From Oscillospiraceae bacterium (GTDB taxonomy: Bacteria; Bacillota; Clostridia; Oscillospirales; Oscillospiraceae), in the NCBI GenBank assembly GCA_021768185.1, contig JAETNP010000034.1, positions 1-64,000 of the forward strand: a stretch of DNA of 64,000 nt, given 5' to 3'. A model generated the notes under the pieces. It saw only the letters and a program-made list of their open reading frames with translations. It made no database searches and was not told where the DNA came from. How positions within the stretch are numbered: the first letter of the stretch is position 1; each line of letters starts with the position of its first letter. Of the stretch, positions 34,197 through 42,504 are shown piece after piece. The position numbers were made by a program, and so were the translations under genes.

Positions 34197-35108
34197 ATGG
34201 ATAAACGAACCTTCTCCGGGGGAACGGCGGCGGCGCTGGCCGCCGTGCCGCTGTTCCTGCTGCCGGCGGAAGCCCTCCCCCGCTTCGGTGAGTGGCTTCG
34301 GGAACTGTCCCTCTCCGGAGCGTCAGGAAACGTCTTTGCATGGATAATCGTATTGATTTTAACCGCCCTTCCGGCACTGGGCCTCCTGTGGCGGCCCCGG
34401 TGCAATTGGGACTGGCTATTGGCGCTGGCGGCGGCGGAAATCTTCGCAGGTCTGTACCTGCTGGTGAATCCCTCTCTGGTCTACCGGCTCGCAGATTTCG
34501 GCGGACGGGAATTCATCGCCCTGGCGGCGGTGGGCGGCGCATCGTCTGCGCTGCTGGCCTGGGCGGTACTGCGGGTCCTGGGGCACATTGAGCAGAGCCC
34601 CTCCCCGGGGCGGACGCTGGAACGGCTGCTGGTCTTTTCAGCGGTGCTCATGGGCTGGCTGGCGGCTTGGAGCACGGGAGCGGCGGCCTTGCGGAAAATC
34701 AAGGACGTGGCGGAGGCTAACACCATGCCGGGGATCTCGCTGACGGGGACCAATGTGTCCATCGCCCTGCTGGCGGCGGCAGACCTGCTCCCCACCCTGC
34801 TGGGCTGCGGAGCACTGCTGCTGGCGGGACGGCTGGCCCGGGCTATGGAGGCGGACCCCTTCGGAGAGGAGACCGTGGCCAGGGCGGAAGAGCTCCGCCG
34901 GGGCTGCCGCCGGATTGCCGCGGCGTCGGTGCTGATCTACGCCGGGGGAAATCTGTTCCAGTTTCTGTTTCTCCCCTTCCTGCGCAGCGGGAATTTCAGC
35001 CTGTCCTTCCCCGTGTTCCCGGTGCTGCTGGCGGCGGCACTGGACCTGCTGTGCCGGTACTTCCGGCGGGCCAAGGCCGTCAGCGACGACAACGAGAGCA
35101 TCATATAG
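34197..35108 (+). CDS. DUF2975-like multi-spanning membrane protein
   Basis: 303 residues with about seven to eight hydrophobic segments and no catalytic motif. The C-terminal half (membrane segments near 215-240 and 255-290) matches the layout of DUF2975 proteins. These are nearly always encoded next to a YozG-like XRE regulator, as here. Function of the family is unknown. AAAGGAGG ribosome site 6 bases before the ATG. Confidence 0.75.
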   Translation: MDKRTFSGGTAAALAAVPLFLLPAEALPRFGEWLRELSLSGASGNVFAWIIVLILTALPALGLLWRPRCNWDWLLALAAAEIFAGLYLLVNPSLVYRLADFGGREFIALAAVGGASSALLAWAVLRVLGHIEQSPSPGRTLERLLVFSAVLMGWLAAWSTGAAALRKIKDVAEANTMPGISLTGTNVSIALLAAADLLPTLLGCGALLLAGRLARAMEADPFGEETVARAEELRRGCRRIAAASVLIYAGGNLFQFLFLPFLRSGNFSLSFPVFPVLLAAALDLLCRYFRRAKAVSDDNESII

Positions 35109-35117
35109 GTGGACGCC

Positions 35118-35348
35118 ATGGCCATTACCGTACATTTGGACGAGGTGCTGAAAGCCCGGAACATGACCGGCAAGGAGCTGTGCGCGAAAATCGGCATCAC
35201 CGAGGCGAATCTGTCCATCCTTCGCTCCGGAAAGGCCAGCGGCGTGCGGTTCCACACCATCAATAAAATCTGCTACTACCTGGACTGCGGCGTGGGGGAT
35301 ATCCTGCGCTTTGACGGAAGACTGGAGGACGAGGATGAAAAAGAGTAA
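35118..35348 (+). CDS. YozG-like XRE-family regulator
   Basis: 76 residues from the ATG at 35118, with AGGTGG 5 bases upstream. A GTG at 35109 is possible but family members begin MAI. The HTH is LDEVLKARNMTGKELCAKIG followed by ITEANLSILRSGKA, ending with YYLDCGVGDILRF, the usual tail of these Cro/C1-type repressors. It probably binds the palindromes in front of the DUF2975 gene. Confidence 0.88.
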   Translation: MAITVHLDEVLKARNMTGKELCAKIGITEANLSILRSGKASGVRFHTINKICYYLDCGVGDILRFDGRLEDEDEKE

Positions 35349-36273
35349 ATTGCTTCTCTGGATACTGGCCGCCCTGCTGCTGGCAGGATGCTCCCTGGCC
35401 CAGCCGGAGCGGGAAGCGGAGCAGGAGGACCGATTCGTTGGATTTTATGTAGTGCGGGAGAACGAGGAGCGGAACGGCGGAGGATTTTACAATAATCCCC
35501 ATCTCGTCGAGCGCGGCTCCAATACGGTGGAGCTGGACGGCTACGGCAGCTTCAATGTTCCGGATATGGTCCTCTTTGCGGAGGAAAATGCAGTGGGCGA
35601 TCCTGTCTTTCCAGACCTGGAGGGATACAGCCTGTATATCCTCAACGGAACTTATGCAGACGGAAGCAGTTATACGAAAGTTGTCTCCAACATGGCCCCC
35701 GGTGAAGCTGGATCCAACATCACAGTCATGGATGAGGGAACGGAAAATATCCTCTCCGGGACCGTCTATGAGGGCCCGCCTCTGGGGGATGAAGATTGGG
35801 ATGCGTATGAAGACAGAAATATCTGGATCGCCTACCGGGTATACCAGACATCCGATGGCCGCGCCTATCTGGACGGCGGCGGCAACAGCTTTACCGGCGG
35901 CAGCGGCAAAACAGGCTACACAGAGACGCAGACCTACACCTATGCTGAGAACGGAGAGACAAAGAAAACGGACACAATCAAGGTTTCCTTGAGCCTCCAG
36001 ATGATCCCCCGGCTGGAGAAGCTGATCGTGACCCAGTTCGACGAAAACAACGCCATCCTCCAGTCCGACGACCTGAACCTGCAAAACGACCGCCCGGAGC
36101 TCCACTGCCTGCCGGAAACCGCCTGGGTGCTGGTGGAGGAGGTCAGCGCCGAAGGTACGGAGCGCACCGTTTACAATCCTCCGGAGGGAGAGGACCCGGT
36201 CACCCACGACTACGTCCCGCTGGATGACGAGGGGTTCGGGTATATGGCATATCTCAATATCTACGCTCAGTAG
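35335..36273 (+). CDS. lipoprotein of unknown function
   Basis: 312 residues starting at the ATG at 35335, with GGAGGACGAGG upstream and a 14-base overlap with the regulator gene. Lipobox LLLAGC with the Cys near residue 19. The mature part is acidic, contains a Gly/Ser/Thr-rich segment near 175-200 and ends in GYMAYLNIYAQ. Not recognised. As the last gene of the DUF2975/YozG operon it may be part of the same envelope response. Confidence 0.75.
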   Translation: MKKSKLLLWILAALLLAGCSLAQPEREAEQEDRFVGFYVVRENEERNGGGFYNNPHLVERGSNTVELDGYGSFNVPDMVLFAEENAVGDPVFPDLEGYSLYILNGTYADGSSYTKVVSNMAPGEAGSNITVMDEGTENILSGTVYEGPPLGDEDWDAYEDRNIWIAYRVYQTSDGRAYLDGGGNSFTGGSGKTGYTETQTYTYAENGETKKTDTIKVSLSLQMIPRLEKLIVTQFDENNAILQSDDLNLQNDRPELHCLPETAWVLVEEVSAEGTERTVYNPPEGEDPVTHDYVPLDDEGFGYMAYLNIYAQ

Positions 36274-36290
36274 CCGCGCTGTAGGTGCAA

Positions 36291-36333
36291 AAAGCAGCCG
36301 GACGGGAAGCATTCCCGTCCGGCTGCTTTATTT
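36291..36333. terminator. bidirectional intrinsic terminator
   Basis: An 18-bp perfect stem, AAAGCAGCCGGACGGGAA (36291-36308) with its complement (36312-36329), three-base loop, then ATTTT. The A-run on the left provides the T tail for the minus strand. It separates the converging lipoprotein and PepSY genes. Confidence 0.9.
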
Positions 36334-36339
36334 TGATCA

Positions 36340-37407
36340 TCAGTGGTGAACGGACTCCGATTCAAACTTCAGGATCTTGCCGTCTGCCGCGCTGATTTCC
36401 AGATCGTACTCCTTATTGTTGTAGATGATCTCAACCTCATAGATCATCCGTCCGTCGTCCCGGTCCAAGTCCAGCTTGACGATATGCTCAGCCTTCGCGC
36501 CGGAGACCTTGGCCAGGGCAATCTCCTGGGCCTTTTCCCGGGTAATGGTCCCGGAAGCGGCGGGAGTACCGGACTTGACGGCCTCCTGCTCCGAGTTGAG
36601 GATCTCACCGGTTTTGGCGTCCAGCTCGTAGTCGTATTCATAGTCCCCAACGTAGAACTCGAATTCATAGACCTGACGGCCATCGTCCCAGTCCAGCTTT
36701 TCCTTGGCAAATATGGCGTTTTCGGCGGCTGCCCCCGCGTGAGAAAGGGCCTTGGCCTTGGCATCCTCCAGGGTGAGGAGGCCCTGCCCGCCGCTGGGGC
36801 CGGTCCCGCCGCCCACAATCACATCCGCGTCTGTGATCTCGCCGCCGGAGCTGCCGGAGAGGGTCACCGTGCTGGTCTTGCCGTCCCAGGCAACGCTCTT
36901 GCCCATCAGCTCGCCAATGGCCCGAATGGGCAGATAGGTGGAGCCTTGATAGGACAGGGGATAGACCGTCTTGCCGTTTGCGTCACTGAAGGTCCGGACG
37001 GTGTCATCCACCACCACGGTGATATCGCTGCGCAGCTCCACCGTCACGTTCTGCGCCTTGGCGTCCGTATCCGGCGTGCCGGCGGTAGCCGCGCCCGTGC
37101 GGACGCCGCCCAGGGAAGCAGTCTTGGTATCCTTGTCCCACGTTACGACCTTCCCCATCAGTTCCCCGATGGCCCGGAGGGGGAGATAGGTGGTGCCGTT
37201 ATAGGCAATGGGATGCACCTGCTGTCCGTTCACGTTGTAAAAAATCCGGTTTGTTCCGTCAATGACAATGGTATAGTCCGGGCACAGCCGGGCCGTCACT
37301 GTCTCGACAGCCTGCGCATACTCCGTCAGAGAGCCCAGCAGCAGCGCCGCGCACAGCAGCGGCAGCATTACCCGTCCCGCAAGTTTTTTGAACCGAGACA
37401 TATTCAT
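36340..37407 (-). CDS. secreted protein with two copper-amine-oxidase-N-like stalk domains and PepSY domains
   Basis: 355 residues from the ATG at 37407 (GGAGG 11 bases upstream); an upstream ATG at 37425 overlaps that site. Signal peptide ends near ALLLGSLTEYAQA. Two stalk-type units follow, both containing YLPxRAIGELMGK blocks (TYLPLRAIGELMGKVVTWD and TYLPIRAIGELMGKSVAWD). Then come two PepSY units with LDWDDGRQVYEFEFYVGDYE and LDLDRDDGRMIYEVEIIYN. PepSY domains are thought to bind or restrain proteases or peptides outside the cell. It follows the anti-sigma gene and may belong to its regulon. Confidence 0.88.
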   Translation of the reverse strand: MNMSRFKKLAGRVMLPLLCAALLLGSLTEYAQAVETVTARLCPDYTIVIDGTNRIFYNVNGQQVHPIAYNGTTYLPLRAIGELMGKVVTWDKDTKTASLGGVRTGAATAGTPDTDAKAQNVTVELRSDITVVVDDTVRTFSDANGKTVYPLSYQGSTYLPIRAIGELMGKSVAWDGKTSTVTLSGSSGGEITDADVIVGGGTGPSGGQGLLTLEDAKAKALSHAGAAAENAIFAKEKLDWDDGRQVYEFEFYVGDYEYDYELDAKTGEILNSEQEAVKSGTPAASGTITREKAQEIALAKVSGAKAEHIVKLDLDRDDGRMIYEVEIIYNNKEYDLEISAADGKILKFESESVHH

Positions 37408-37435
37408 AGATCCAGCATCCTCCATTCATCTGTTT

Positions 37436-37556
37436 TATATTGTTCTTCGATGAAAAACGTATTCCCGTTACCGGGCGAAAATTTTGGAATAGCAACAGCT
37501 TTAGGCTCGCATTAAAGTTCTTTTTGATACTTTTTCTTTCAAGAAAAAGTATCGGC
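37436..37556 (-). repeat. S-family repeat (copy S2)
   Basis: Shares CCGTTACCGGGC, GGAATAGCAA, TTAAAG and TTTTTGATACTTTTTCT with copy S1 near 23.74-23.85 kb. Its terminal palindrome TACTTTTTCTT/AAGAAAAAGTA overlaps the last codons of the anti-sigma gene and supplies its TGA stop. Confidence 0.75.
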
Positions 37557-38363
37557 CATAAGCCAGAAGCCATCTCCGGCCTCCAGGCGGAACGCCTCCT
37601 CCGCCTCCGTCAGGGCCGCCAGCAGCCCGGCGTACTCCTCTTCGGTCAATTCATATAGACGCCCGTTCTCCCAGGTCTGACCCAGCTCCTCTTCCACCCA
37701 GCGCCGGGCGGCCTCGCCTCCGGCGTACAGGGTGCCTGCGGAAAGAGAGTCCTCCATGTAATCCGTACACACCGCATTGTCCCTGACAGGCGGCGCAGCG
37801 GCGGCGACCATGGCCGGTGCATCCTCACTGGCCTCGACGGTTTCCTTCGGTTCCGGCTGGGGCGGGGCCTCGCTGTCGGCCGTGCGCAGCCTGGGGGCGT
37901 CTTCCGCCGGTGCCTCCTCCGATTCGCACGCCGCACCAAATTCTTCGCTCTGTGCCGCCGGGATACCGGCGTCCTGGGCCATGTATGGCATACCGGCCGC
38001 CGCGGTATCCTGAACTGTGCGGTCTCCCCTGGAGCTCCGGAAGCTCCAGAGCCCCAGCAGTACCAGGGCGCAGCAGGCCGCCAGAGCCGTCCATTGCCGC
38101 CATTGGGGCAGCAAAATTGTCCTCCTGGGTTTCTCCTGCTCCGTCTCCCCTACCCGTGCCATGACCTGCTCCGCAAATCCCTCCGGCACGGGGACCTCCT
38201 CCTGGTCCAGGGCGTCGTGTATCGCCACCAGATCGTCAAAATACCGCTGGCAGCTCCGGCAGGCAGCCATGTGCTCCATCAGCTCCGCCCGGTTCTCCGC
38301 AGACAGCTCTCCGTCCAGAAAAGCGCTGATCCAAACCTCGTATTCCTCGCAGGGCTTCATCAC
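37539..38363 (-). CDS. anti-sigma factor with zinc-finger (zf-HC2) domain
   Basis: 274 residues. The N-terminal zinc-binding anti-sigma motif is H31-x3-C35-x2-C38 (HMAACRSC). One membrane segment lies near 92-107 (ALAACCALVLLGLWSF), then an Ala/Glu/Pro-rich outer linker (about 120-190) and a C-terminal sensor region. It holds the adjacent ECF sigma factor inactive at the membrane until a signal arrives. The start overlaps the sigma stop (ATGA). The last codons come from the S repeat palindrome. Confidence 0.92.
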   Translation of the reverse strand: MMKPCEEYEVWISAFLDGELSAENRAELMEHMAACRSCQRYFDDLVAIHDALDQEEVPVPEGFAEQVMARVGETEQEKPRRTILLPQWRQWTALAACCALVLLGLWSFRSSRGDRTVQDTAAAGMPYMAQDAGIPAAQSEEFGAACESEEAPAEDAPRLRTADSEAPPQPEPKETVEASEDAPAMVAAAAPPVRDNAVCTDYMEDSLSAGTLYAGGEAARRWVEEELGQTWENGRLYELTEEEYAGLLAALTEAEEAFRLEAGDGFWLMADTFS

Positions 38364-38968
38364 CGGCCGCCTCCTTTCCCCGCAGTTCCTGTTGGTTTAG
38401 ACGGCAGATAGCCGGATAGGTTCCCGCTCTCCTGCAAAATTTTTCGCAGCGCGCTCCTGGCCCGGGAGATCCGGGACTTCACCGTCCCCAGATCTACCTC
38501 CAGCACCTGCGCGATCTCCTCGTAGCTCAGCTCCTGGACCTCCCGGAGGACCAAGGCCTGCCGGTGACTGTCCGTGAGCCGGGCCAGCCCCTCCGTCACC
38601 GCGCCCCGCAGCTCGGATTCCTCCGCCCGCTCCTGGGGGGAGGGCGTCCGGTCCACGGCGTCGATGCCCAGGGCCTCGTCATCCAGGCTGGACTCCCCCC
38701 GCTGCCGTTTGGTCCGGCGCAGCAGGTCGATGGCCGCGTTGCTGGTCAGGCGGTAGAGCCAGGTGGAGAAGCCCGCCTCCCCGCGAAAGGCGGGCAGCCC
38801 CCGCCAGGCGGAGAGGAAGGCCTCCTGGGCGGCGTCCCAGGCGTCCTCCGGATTTCCGCACATCCGCAGGGCCAGATTATATACTTTTTTCTCGTGGAGC
38901 GCTACCAGCTGGGCGAATGCTTCCTCATCTCCCCCGGCGGCGGCCCGCACCAGCTCATCAACCGTCAT
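38360..38968 (-). CDS. ECF-type RNA polymerase sigma factor (SigW-like)
   Basis: 202 residues. Region 2 covers DEEAFAQLVALHEKKVYNLA and AAQEAFLSAWRGL (about 14-60). Region 4 contains LTDSHRQALVLREVQELSYE and VDLGTVKSRISRARSALRK (about 130-180), with the usual HTH that reads the -35. Encoded between dusB and its anti-sigma, overlapping both. It probably autoregulates part of the operon, but no second promoter was clear to me. Confidence 0.95.
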   Translation of the reverse strand: MTVDELVRAAAGGDEEAFAQLVALHEKKVYNLALRMCGNPEDAWDAAQEAFLSAWRGLPAFRGEAGFSTWLYRLTSNAAIDLLRRTKRQRGESSLDDEALGIDAVDRTPSPQERAEESELRGAVTEGLARLTDSHRQALVLREVQELSYEEIAQVLEVDLGTVKSRISRARSALRKILQESGNLSGYLPSKPTGTAGKGGGR

Positions 38969-39932
38969 AGAGATCCCTCTTGATTCCTTTCGTTACCCGG
39001 TACACGTCCTCCAGCGTCTCCATGCGGACGATCTGCTCCTTGTAATAGGACGCGTGGGGCACCCCCTTGAGATACCACGCGTAATGCCGCCGGGCGGTCA
39101 GCACGGCGATCTTCTCACAGTTGTACTCCGCCGCCAGCTCGATCTGGCGCACGGCGGTGTCGCACCGCCGGTCCAGGGCCGGGCGCTGGGGGATGGATTC
39201 TCCTGCCAGGGCGGCCCGGGCCTCCTGAAAGATCCAGGGGTTGCCGAAGCATCCCCGGCCGATCATGGCCATATCCGCCCCGGTCTGCTGCAAGATACGC
39301 ACCGCGTCCTCTCCGGAGAAAATGTCGCCGTTGGCGATAACCGGGATGGACACCGCCTCTTTGACCTCACGGATGGTGGACCAGTCCGCCGTGCCGCCGT
39401 ACATCTGTACCCGGGTGCGGCCATGGACGGCGATGGCGGACACGCCAACCTCCTCCAGCATTTTTGCCAGGGGGACGGCGTTGATGCTGCCCTTGTCCCA
39501 GCCCCGGCGCATTTTCACCGTCACGGGGACTGGGGAGGATTTCACTACCGCCTCCGCCAGCCGGGCGGCCTTCTCCGGGTCCTTCATCAGGGCGGCGCCG
39601 TCTCCGGAGGAGACCACCTTGCCCACGGGGCAGCCCATGTTGATGTCCAGCAGATCCGCTCCGCTGGCCTCGACGGCGATCCGGGCGGCCTCCGCCATGC
39701 AGGGGATGTCGCTGCCGAAGATCTGGGCGGCGAAGGGGTGCTCTCCCGGAAAGGGCTTTAATAGCTGGCGGCTTTTTTTATCCTGGTAGCAGAGGGCCTT
39801 GGCGCTGACCAGCTCCGTATAGGTCAGGCCCGCTCCCAGCTCAGAGCAGATCTGACGGAAGGCGGCGTCCGTCACCCCCGCCATGGGGGCCAGGGCCAGT
39901 TGGGAGTTGATCTTTACTCCGCCGATCTCCAT
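38958..39932 (-). CDS. dusB: tRNA-dihydrouridine synthase B
   Basis: 324 residues. An FMN-dependent TIM-barrel enzyme that reduces uridine in the tRNA D-loop. N-terminal LALAPMAGVTDAAFR (13-27), the DINMGCPVGKVV block with the catalytic Cys near 100, and VHGRTRVQMYGG near 175-186 are diagnostic. The end overlaps the sigma-factor start by 11 bases, so the housekeeping enzyme and stress regulator are cotranscribed. Confidence 0.96.
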   Translation of the reverse strand: MEIGGVKINSQLALAPMAGVTDAAFRQICSELGAGLTYTELVSAKALCYQDKKSRQLLKPFPGEHPFAAQIFGSDIPCMAEAARIAVEASGADLLDINMGCPVGKVVSSGDGAALMKDPEKAARLAEAVVKSSPVPVTVKMRRGWDKGSINAVPLAKMLEEVGVSAIAVHGRTRVQMYGGTADWSTIREVKEAVSIPVIANGDIFSGEDAVRILQQTGADMAMIGRGCFGNPWIFQEARAALAGESIPQRPALDRRCDTAVRQIELAAEYNCEKIAVLTARRHYAWYLKGVPHASYYKEQIVRMETLEDVYRVTKGIKRDLYDG

Positions 39933-39961
39933 GGGGTGTCTCCTTTTCGCTTATTATAGGC

Positions 39962-39990
39962 ATTATAGCACAATTTTTATGATTCAGCAA
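39962..39990 (-). promoter_or_regulatory. promoter of the dusB-sigma-anti-sigma operon
   Basis: Minus strand TTGCTG (39990-39985), 17 bases, TATAAT (39967-39962), about 30 bases upstream of the dusB start. Confidence 0.8.
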
Positions 39991-40055
39991 TAGGGAGTAG
40001 GCGGCCCTGCTTGCCGTCCTGCCGCCGCTGGGCGCTCGGCCGCAGGCCGAGTGCC

Positions 40056-40097
40056 GGACCGGTCGTTTAGACGCCGGAGGCGACTAAATGACGGTCC
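40056..40097. repeat. nested hairpin element, copy 1
   Basis: Arms GGACCGGTCGTTTAGACG and CGACTAAATGACGGTCC around a short GC loop. It is related in opposite orientation to the element at 40425-40460, with matching changes in both arms. Confidence 0.7.
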
Positions 40098-40424
40098 CGC
40101 GTGCAGTCTCGACGAGAGCCGTTTCTGTTCGATAGCCCGGGGGCTCCTCGCCCCCGGACTCCTCGCCTACTTTTGCCGCGCGGCAAAAGTAGGCAAAAAC
40201 GCGCTTAAACCTGGCGGTTTAAGAATCCCTCATTTTTTGATTAGTTTTGCGCCCGAGGCACAGTCGATTTGGTCTAAAATTACTGCTGTCCGCTTCGTTC
40301 CCCTTCTACTCCTATTTCAGCGTGGTGATCGGTGGCCCCTACCGTCTAGCGGGGCTAACTCCCCGGGGTGCGTGATGTAAGTTTCCCCGTTTCACCCAAA
40401 GTTCTGGCGATGGACGAGCACCCA

Positions 40425-40460
40425 GGGCCGTCATTCGGCCTTCGTCCGAACGACTGGCCC
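40425..40460. repeat. nested hairpin element, copy 2 (inverted relative to copy 1)
   Basis: Arms GGGCCGTCATTCGG and CCGAACGACTGGCCC. It interrupts module C of copy R4 between GGCGATGGACGA and AGAAGCGGCG, which are close together in copies R2 and R5. A further GGCAGTG/CACTGCC stem follows it. Confidence 0.7.
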
Positions 40461-40766
40461 GGCAGTGTTGCTGACGCACCACTGCCCAGAAGCGGCGCTG
40501 CAGCGAAATCTACCGTTAGAATCCGTGGGTAGACGCAGAAGTCCGGCGGGTTCTGATGCGAGCCAGCGGGAGAATGGAGAACCAAGTTGTGCAAATAAAT
40601 TCCCCCGTAGTGAAGGAGGATTCTCAAGGAACTACGTTCCTTGAGCGACCTTTTGGTACTTTTCCCTCGCGGGAAAAGTACGCCCCCGTCCCCGCCCGGC
40701 AGGGCGAATCTATCTGATAGAAGAGAAGCGGACGCGGCGCGCAGCGCCGCAGAGTAAATCTCACTC

Positions 40767-40795
40767 TTGCATTAGGCACAATAATAGGATACTAT
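40767..40795 (+). promoter_or_regulatory. promoter of xylB
   Basis: TTGCAT (40767-40772), 17 bases, TACTAT (40790-40795). A leader of about 105 bases precedes the GTG start. Confidence 0.6.
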
Positions 40796-40909
40796 GGAGT
40801 GGAACCAAACAGCAGATGGCAGCTGCTTACCCCCGATACCGGCAAAGAAAACCACGCCACCGCCACGAGAATGATACGATAAGAAATCAAAACGGAGGAT
40901 AAATACGAA

Positions 40910-42400
40910 GTGTATACGATTGGAATTGATTTAGGCACATCGGCAGTAAAGCTCCTGCTGATGGGAGACGGGGGAGAAATTATCCGCATTGTCAGCAAAG
41001 AATATCCGATCGAATTCCCCCGCCCGGGCTGGAGCCAGCAGAACCCGGAGGACTGGTGGGAGGCGGTCTGCGCCGGCATCCCGGAGCTGCTGGACGGCCT
41101 GGACGCCGGCCAGGTCCGGGGCATCGGCGCGGGCGGTCAGATGCACGGCCTGGTGGCCCTGGATAAAGAAGACGCGGTGATCCGCCCCGCTATCCTCTGG
41201 AACGACGGACGGACACAGAAACAGGTGGAGTACCTCAACGAGACCGTCGGGAAGGAAAAGCTGAGCCGGTACACCGCCAACATCGCCTTTGCCGGGTTTA
41301 CCGCCCCCAAGCTGCTGTGGATGCGGGAAAACGAGCCGGATCTCTTTGGGCGCATTGACAAGATCATGCTGCCCAAGGACTACATCAACTACCGCCTTAC
41401 CGGCGTCCACTGCACCGACTACTCCGACGCCTCGGGGATGCTGCTGCTGGATGTGGAACATAAATGCTGGAGCCGGGAAATGATGGAGATCTGCGGCGTG
41501 GCGGAGAGGCAGCTCCCCCGGCTGTACGAGAGCTGGGAGACGGTGGGAACGCTCCTGCCGGAGGCCGCCGCCCTGCTGGGCCTGAATACGGACGTGGCCG
41601 TGTGCGCGGGGGCGGGGGACAACGCCGCCGCCGCCGTGGGCTGCGGCGTGGTGGGCGGCGGGTGCTGCAACATTTCACTGGGCACCTCCGGCACCGTGTT
41701 CATCACCAGCGACACCTTCGGGGTGGACCGGCACAACGCCCTCCACTCCTTCGCCCACGCAGACGGGGGATATCACCTTATGGGGTGCATCCTCTCGGCG
41801 GCCTCCTGCAACAAGTGGTGGCAGGAGGATATCCTGGGCGGCGGCGACTATCAGGGGGAGGAGGCGAAGATCGCCTCCGAAAAGCTTGGGAAAAACGACG
41901 TGTACTACCTGCCCTACCTGATGGGGGAGCGCAGTCCCCACAACGACCCCGCCGCCCGGGGCGCCTTCGCGGGACTGCGGATGGATACGGGCCGGGCGGA
42001 CATGACCCAGGCGGTGCTGGAGGGCGTGGCCTTCGCCATCCGGGACTGCGTGGAGATCGCCCGGGACCAGGGGATCGAGATCCGCTCCAGCCGCATCTGC
42101 GGCGGCGGCGCGAAAAGCGCTCTATGGCGGACCATTTTGGCCAACGTGCTGGGCATCCCCCTGGAGCTGCCCCAGACCGAGCAGGGCCCGGGGTACGGCG
42201 GGGCCATGCTGGCAGCGGTGGCCTGCGGCGCGTATCCGGACGTGAAGACCTGCGCCCGGCGTTTGACGGCGGTGAAGGACGTCACCCAACCGGAGCCCGG
42301 CCTGACGGCGGCCTACGACAGGCGCTACCGGCTGTGGCGGAAGCTCTACCCGGCGATGAAGCCCTTCTGCCAGGCGCTGGCGGAGGACGCCGGGGTGTAG
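40910..42400 (+). CDS. xylB: xylulokinase
   Basis: 496 residues. An FGGY kinase with GIDLGTSAVKLLL (5-17), the substrate block GQMHGLVALD (about 76-85) and WNDGRTQ (about 98-104), all characteristic of XylB. C-terminal GGGAKSALWRTILANVLG completes the ATPase fold. It phosphorylates D-xylulose to xylulose 5-phosphate for the pentose phosphate pathway. GTG start with CGGAGGATA upstream. No xylA is next to it, but araD and a GH3 glycosidase are in the same window. Confidence 0.93.
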   Translation: MYTIGIDLGTSAVKLLLMGDGGEIIRIVSKEYPIEFPRPGWSQQNPEDWWEAVCAGIPELLDGLDAGQVRGIGAGGQMHGLVALDKEDAVIRPAILWNDGRTQKQVEYLNETVGKEKLSRYTANIAFAGFTAPKLLWMRENEPDLFGRIDKIMLPKDYINYRLTGVHCTDYSDASGMLLLDVEHKCWSREMMEICGVAERQLPRLYESWETVGTLLPEAAALLGLNTDVAVCAGAGDNAAAAVGCGVVGGGCCNISLGTSGTVFITSDTFGVDRHNALHSFAHADGGYHLMGCILSAASCNKWWQEDILGGGDYQGEEAKIASEKLGKNDVYYLPYLMGERSPHNDPAARGAFAGLRMDTGRADMTQAVLEGVAFAIRDCVEIARDQGIEIRSSRICGGGAKSALWRTILANVLGIPLELPQTEQGPGYGGAMLAAVACGAYPDVKTCARRLTAVKDVTQPEPGLTAAYDRRYRLWRKLYPAMKPFCQALAEDAGV

Positions 42401-42418
42401 TCCGGCGCAAAATTGGCA

Positions 42419-42458
42419 AGTATACCCTCTTGGCAAATATTTGCCAAGAGGGTATACT
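42419..42458. terminator. 40-base perfect palindrome after xylB
   Basis: The two 20-base halves (42419-42438 and 42439-42458) are exact reverse complements with no loop, centred on AAATATTT. There is no long T tail. It could end xylB transcription, form a cruciform, or be an operator for the gene at 42505. Confidence 0.6.
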
Positions 42459-42504
42459 GTAGTTATTGATAGAAATTTGTCAAAACGCAAAGGGGGAGGC
42501 GTAC

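Larger units (their letters stand above)
40012..40740. repeat. R-family modular hairpin repeat (copy R4, longest)
   Basis: Fills the gap between divergent dusB and xylB. Left end: CCCGGGGGC/GCCCCCGG, CCTACTTTTGCC/GGCAAAAGTAGG (about 40168-40195), TTAAACC/GGTTTAA (about 40205-40222). Core: module B (CCCGAGGCACAGTCG to CCCCGGGGTG) then module C. Right end: CAAGGAAC/GTTCCTTG (about 40627-40645) and GTACTTTTCCC/GGGAAAAGTAC (about 40656-40681), then GC stems to about 40750. Two extra hairpins are nested in it (40056-40097 and 40425-40460). A 90-residue frame inside is not credited. Confidence 0.87.
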
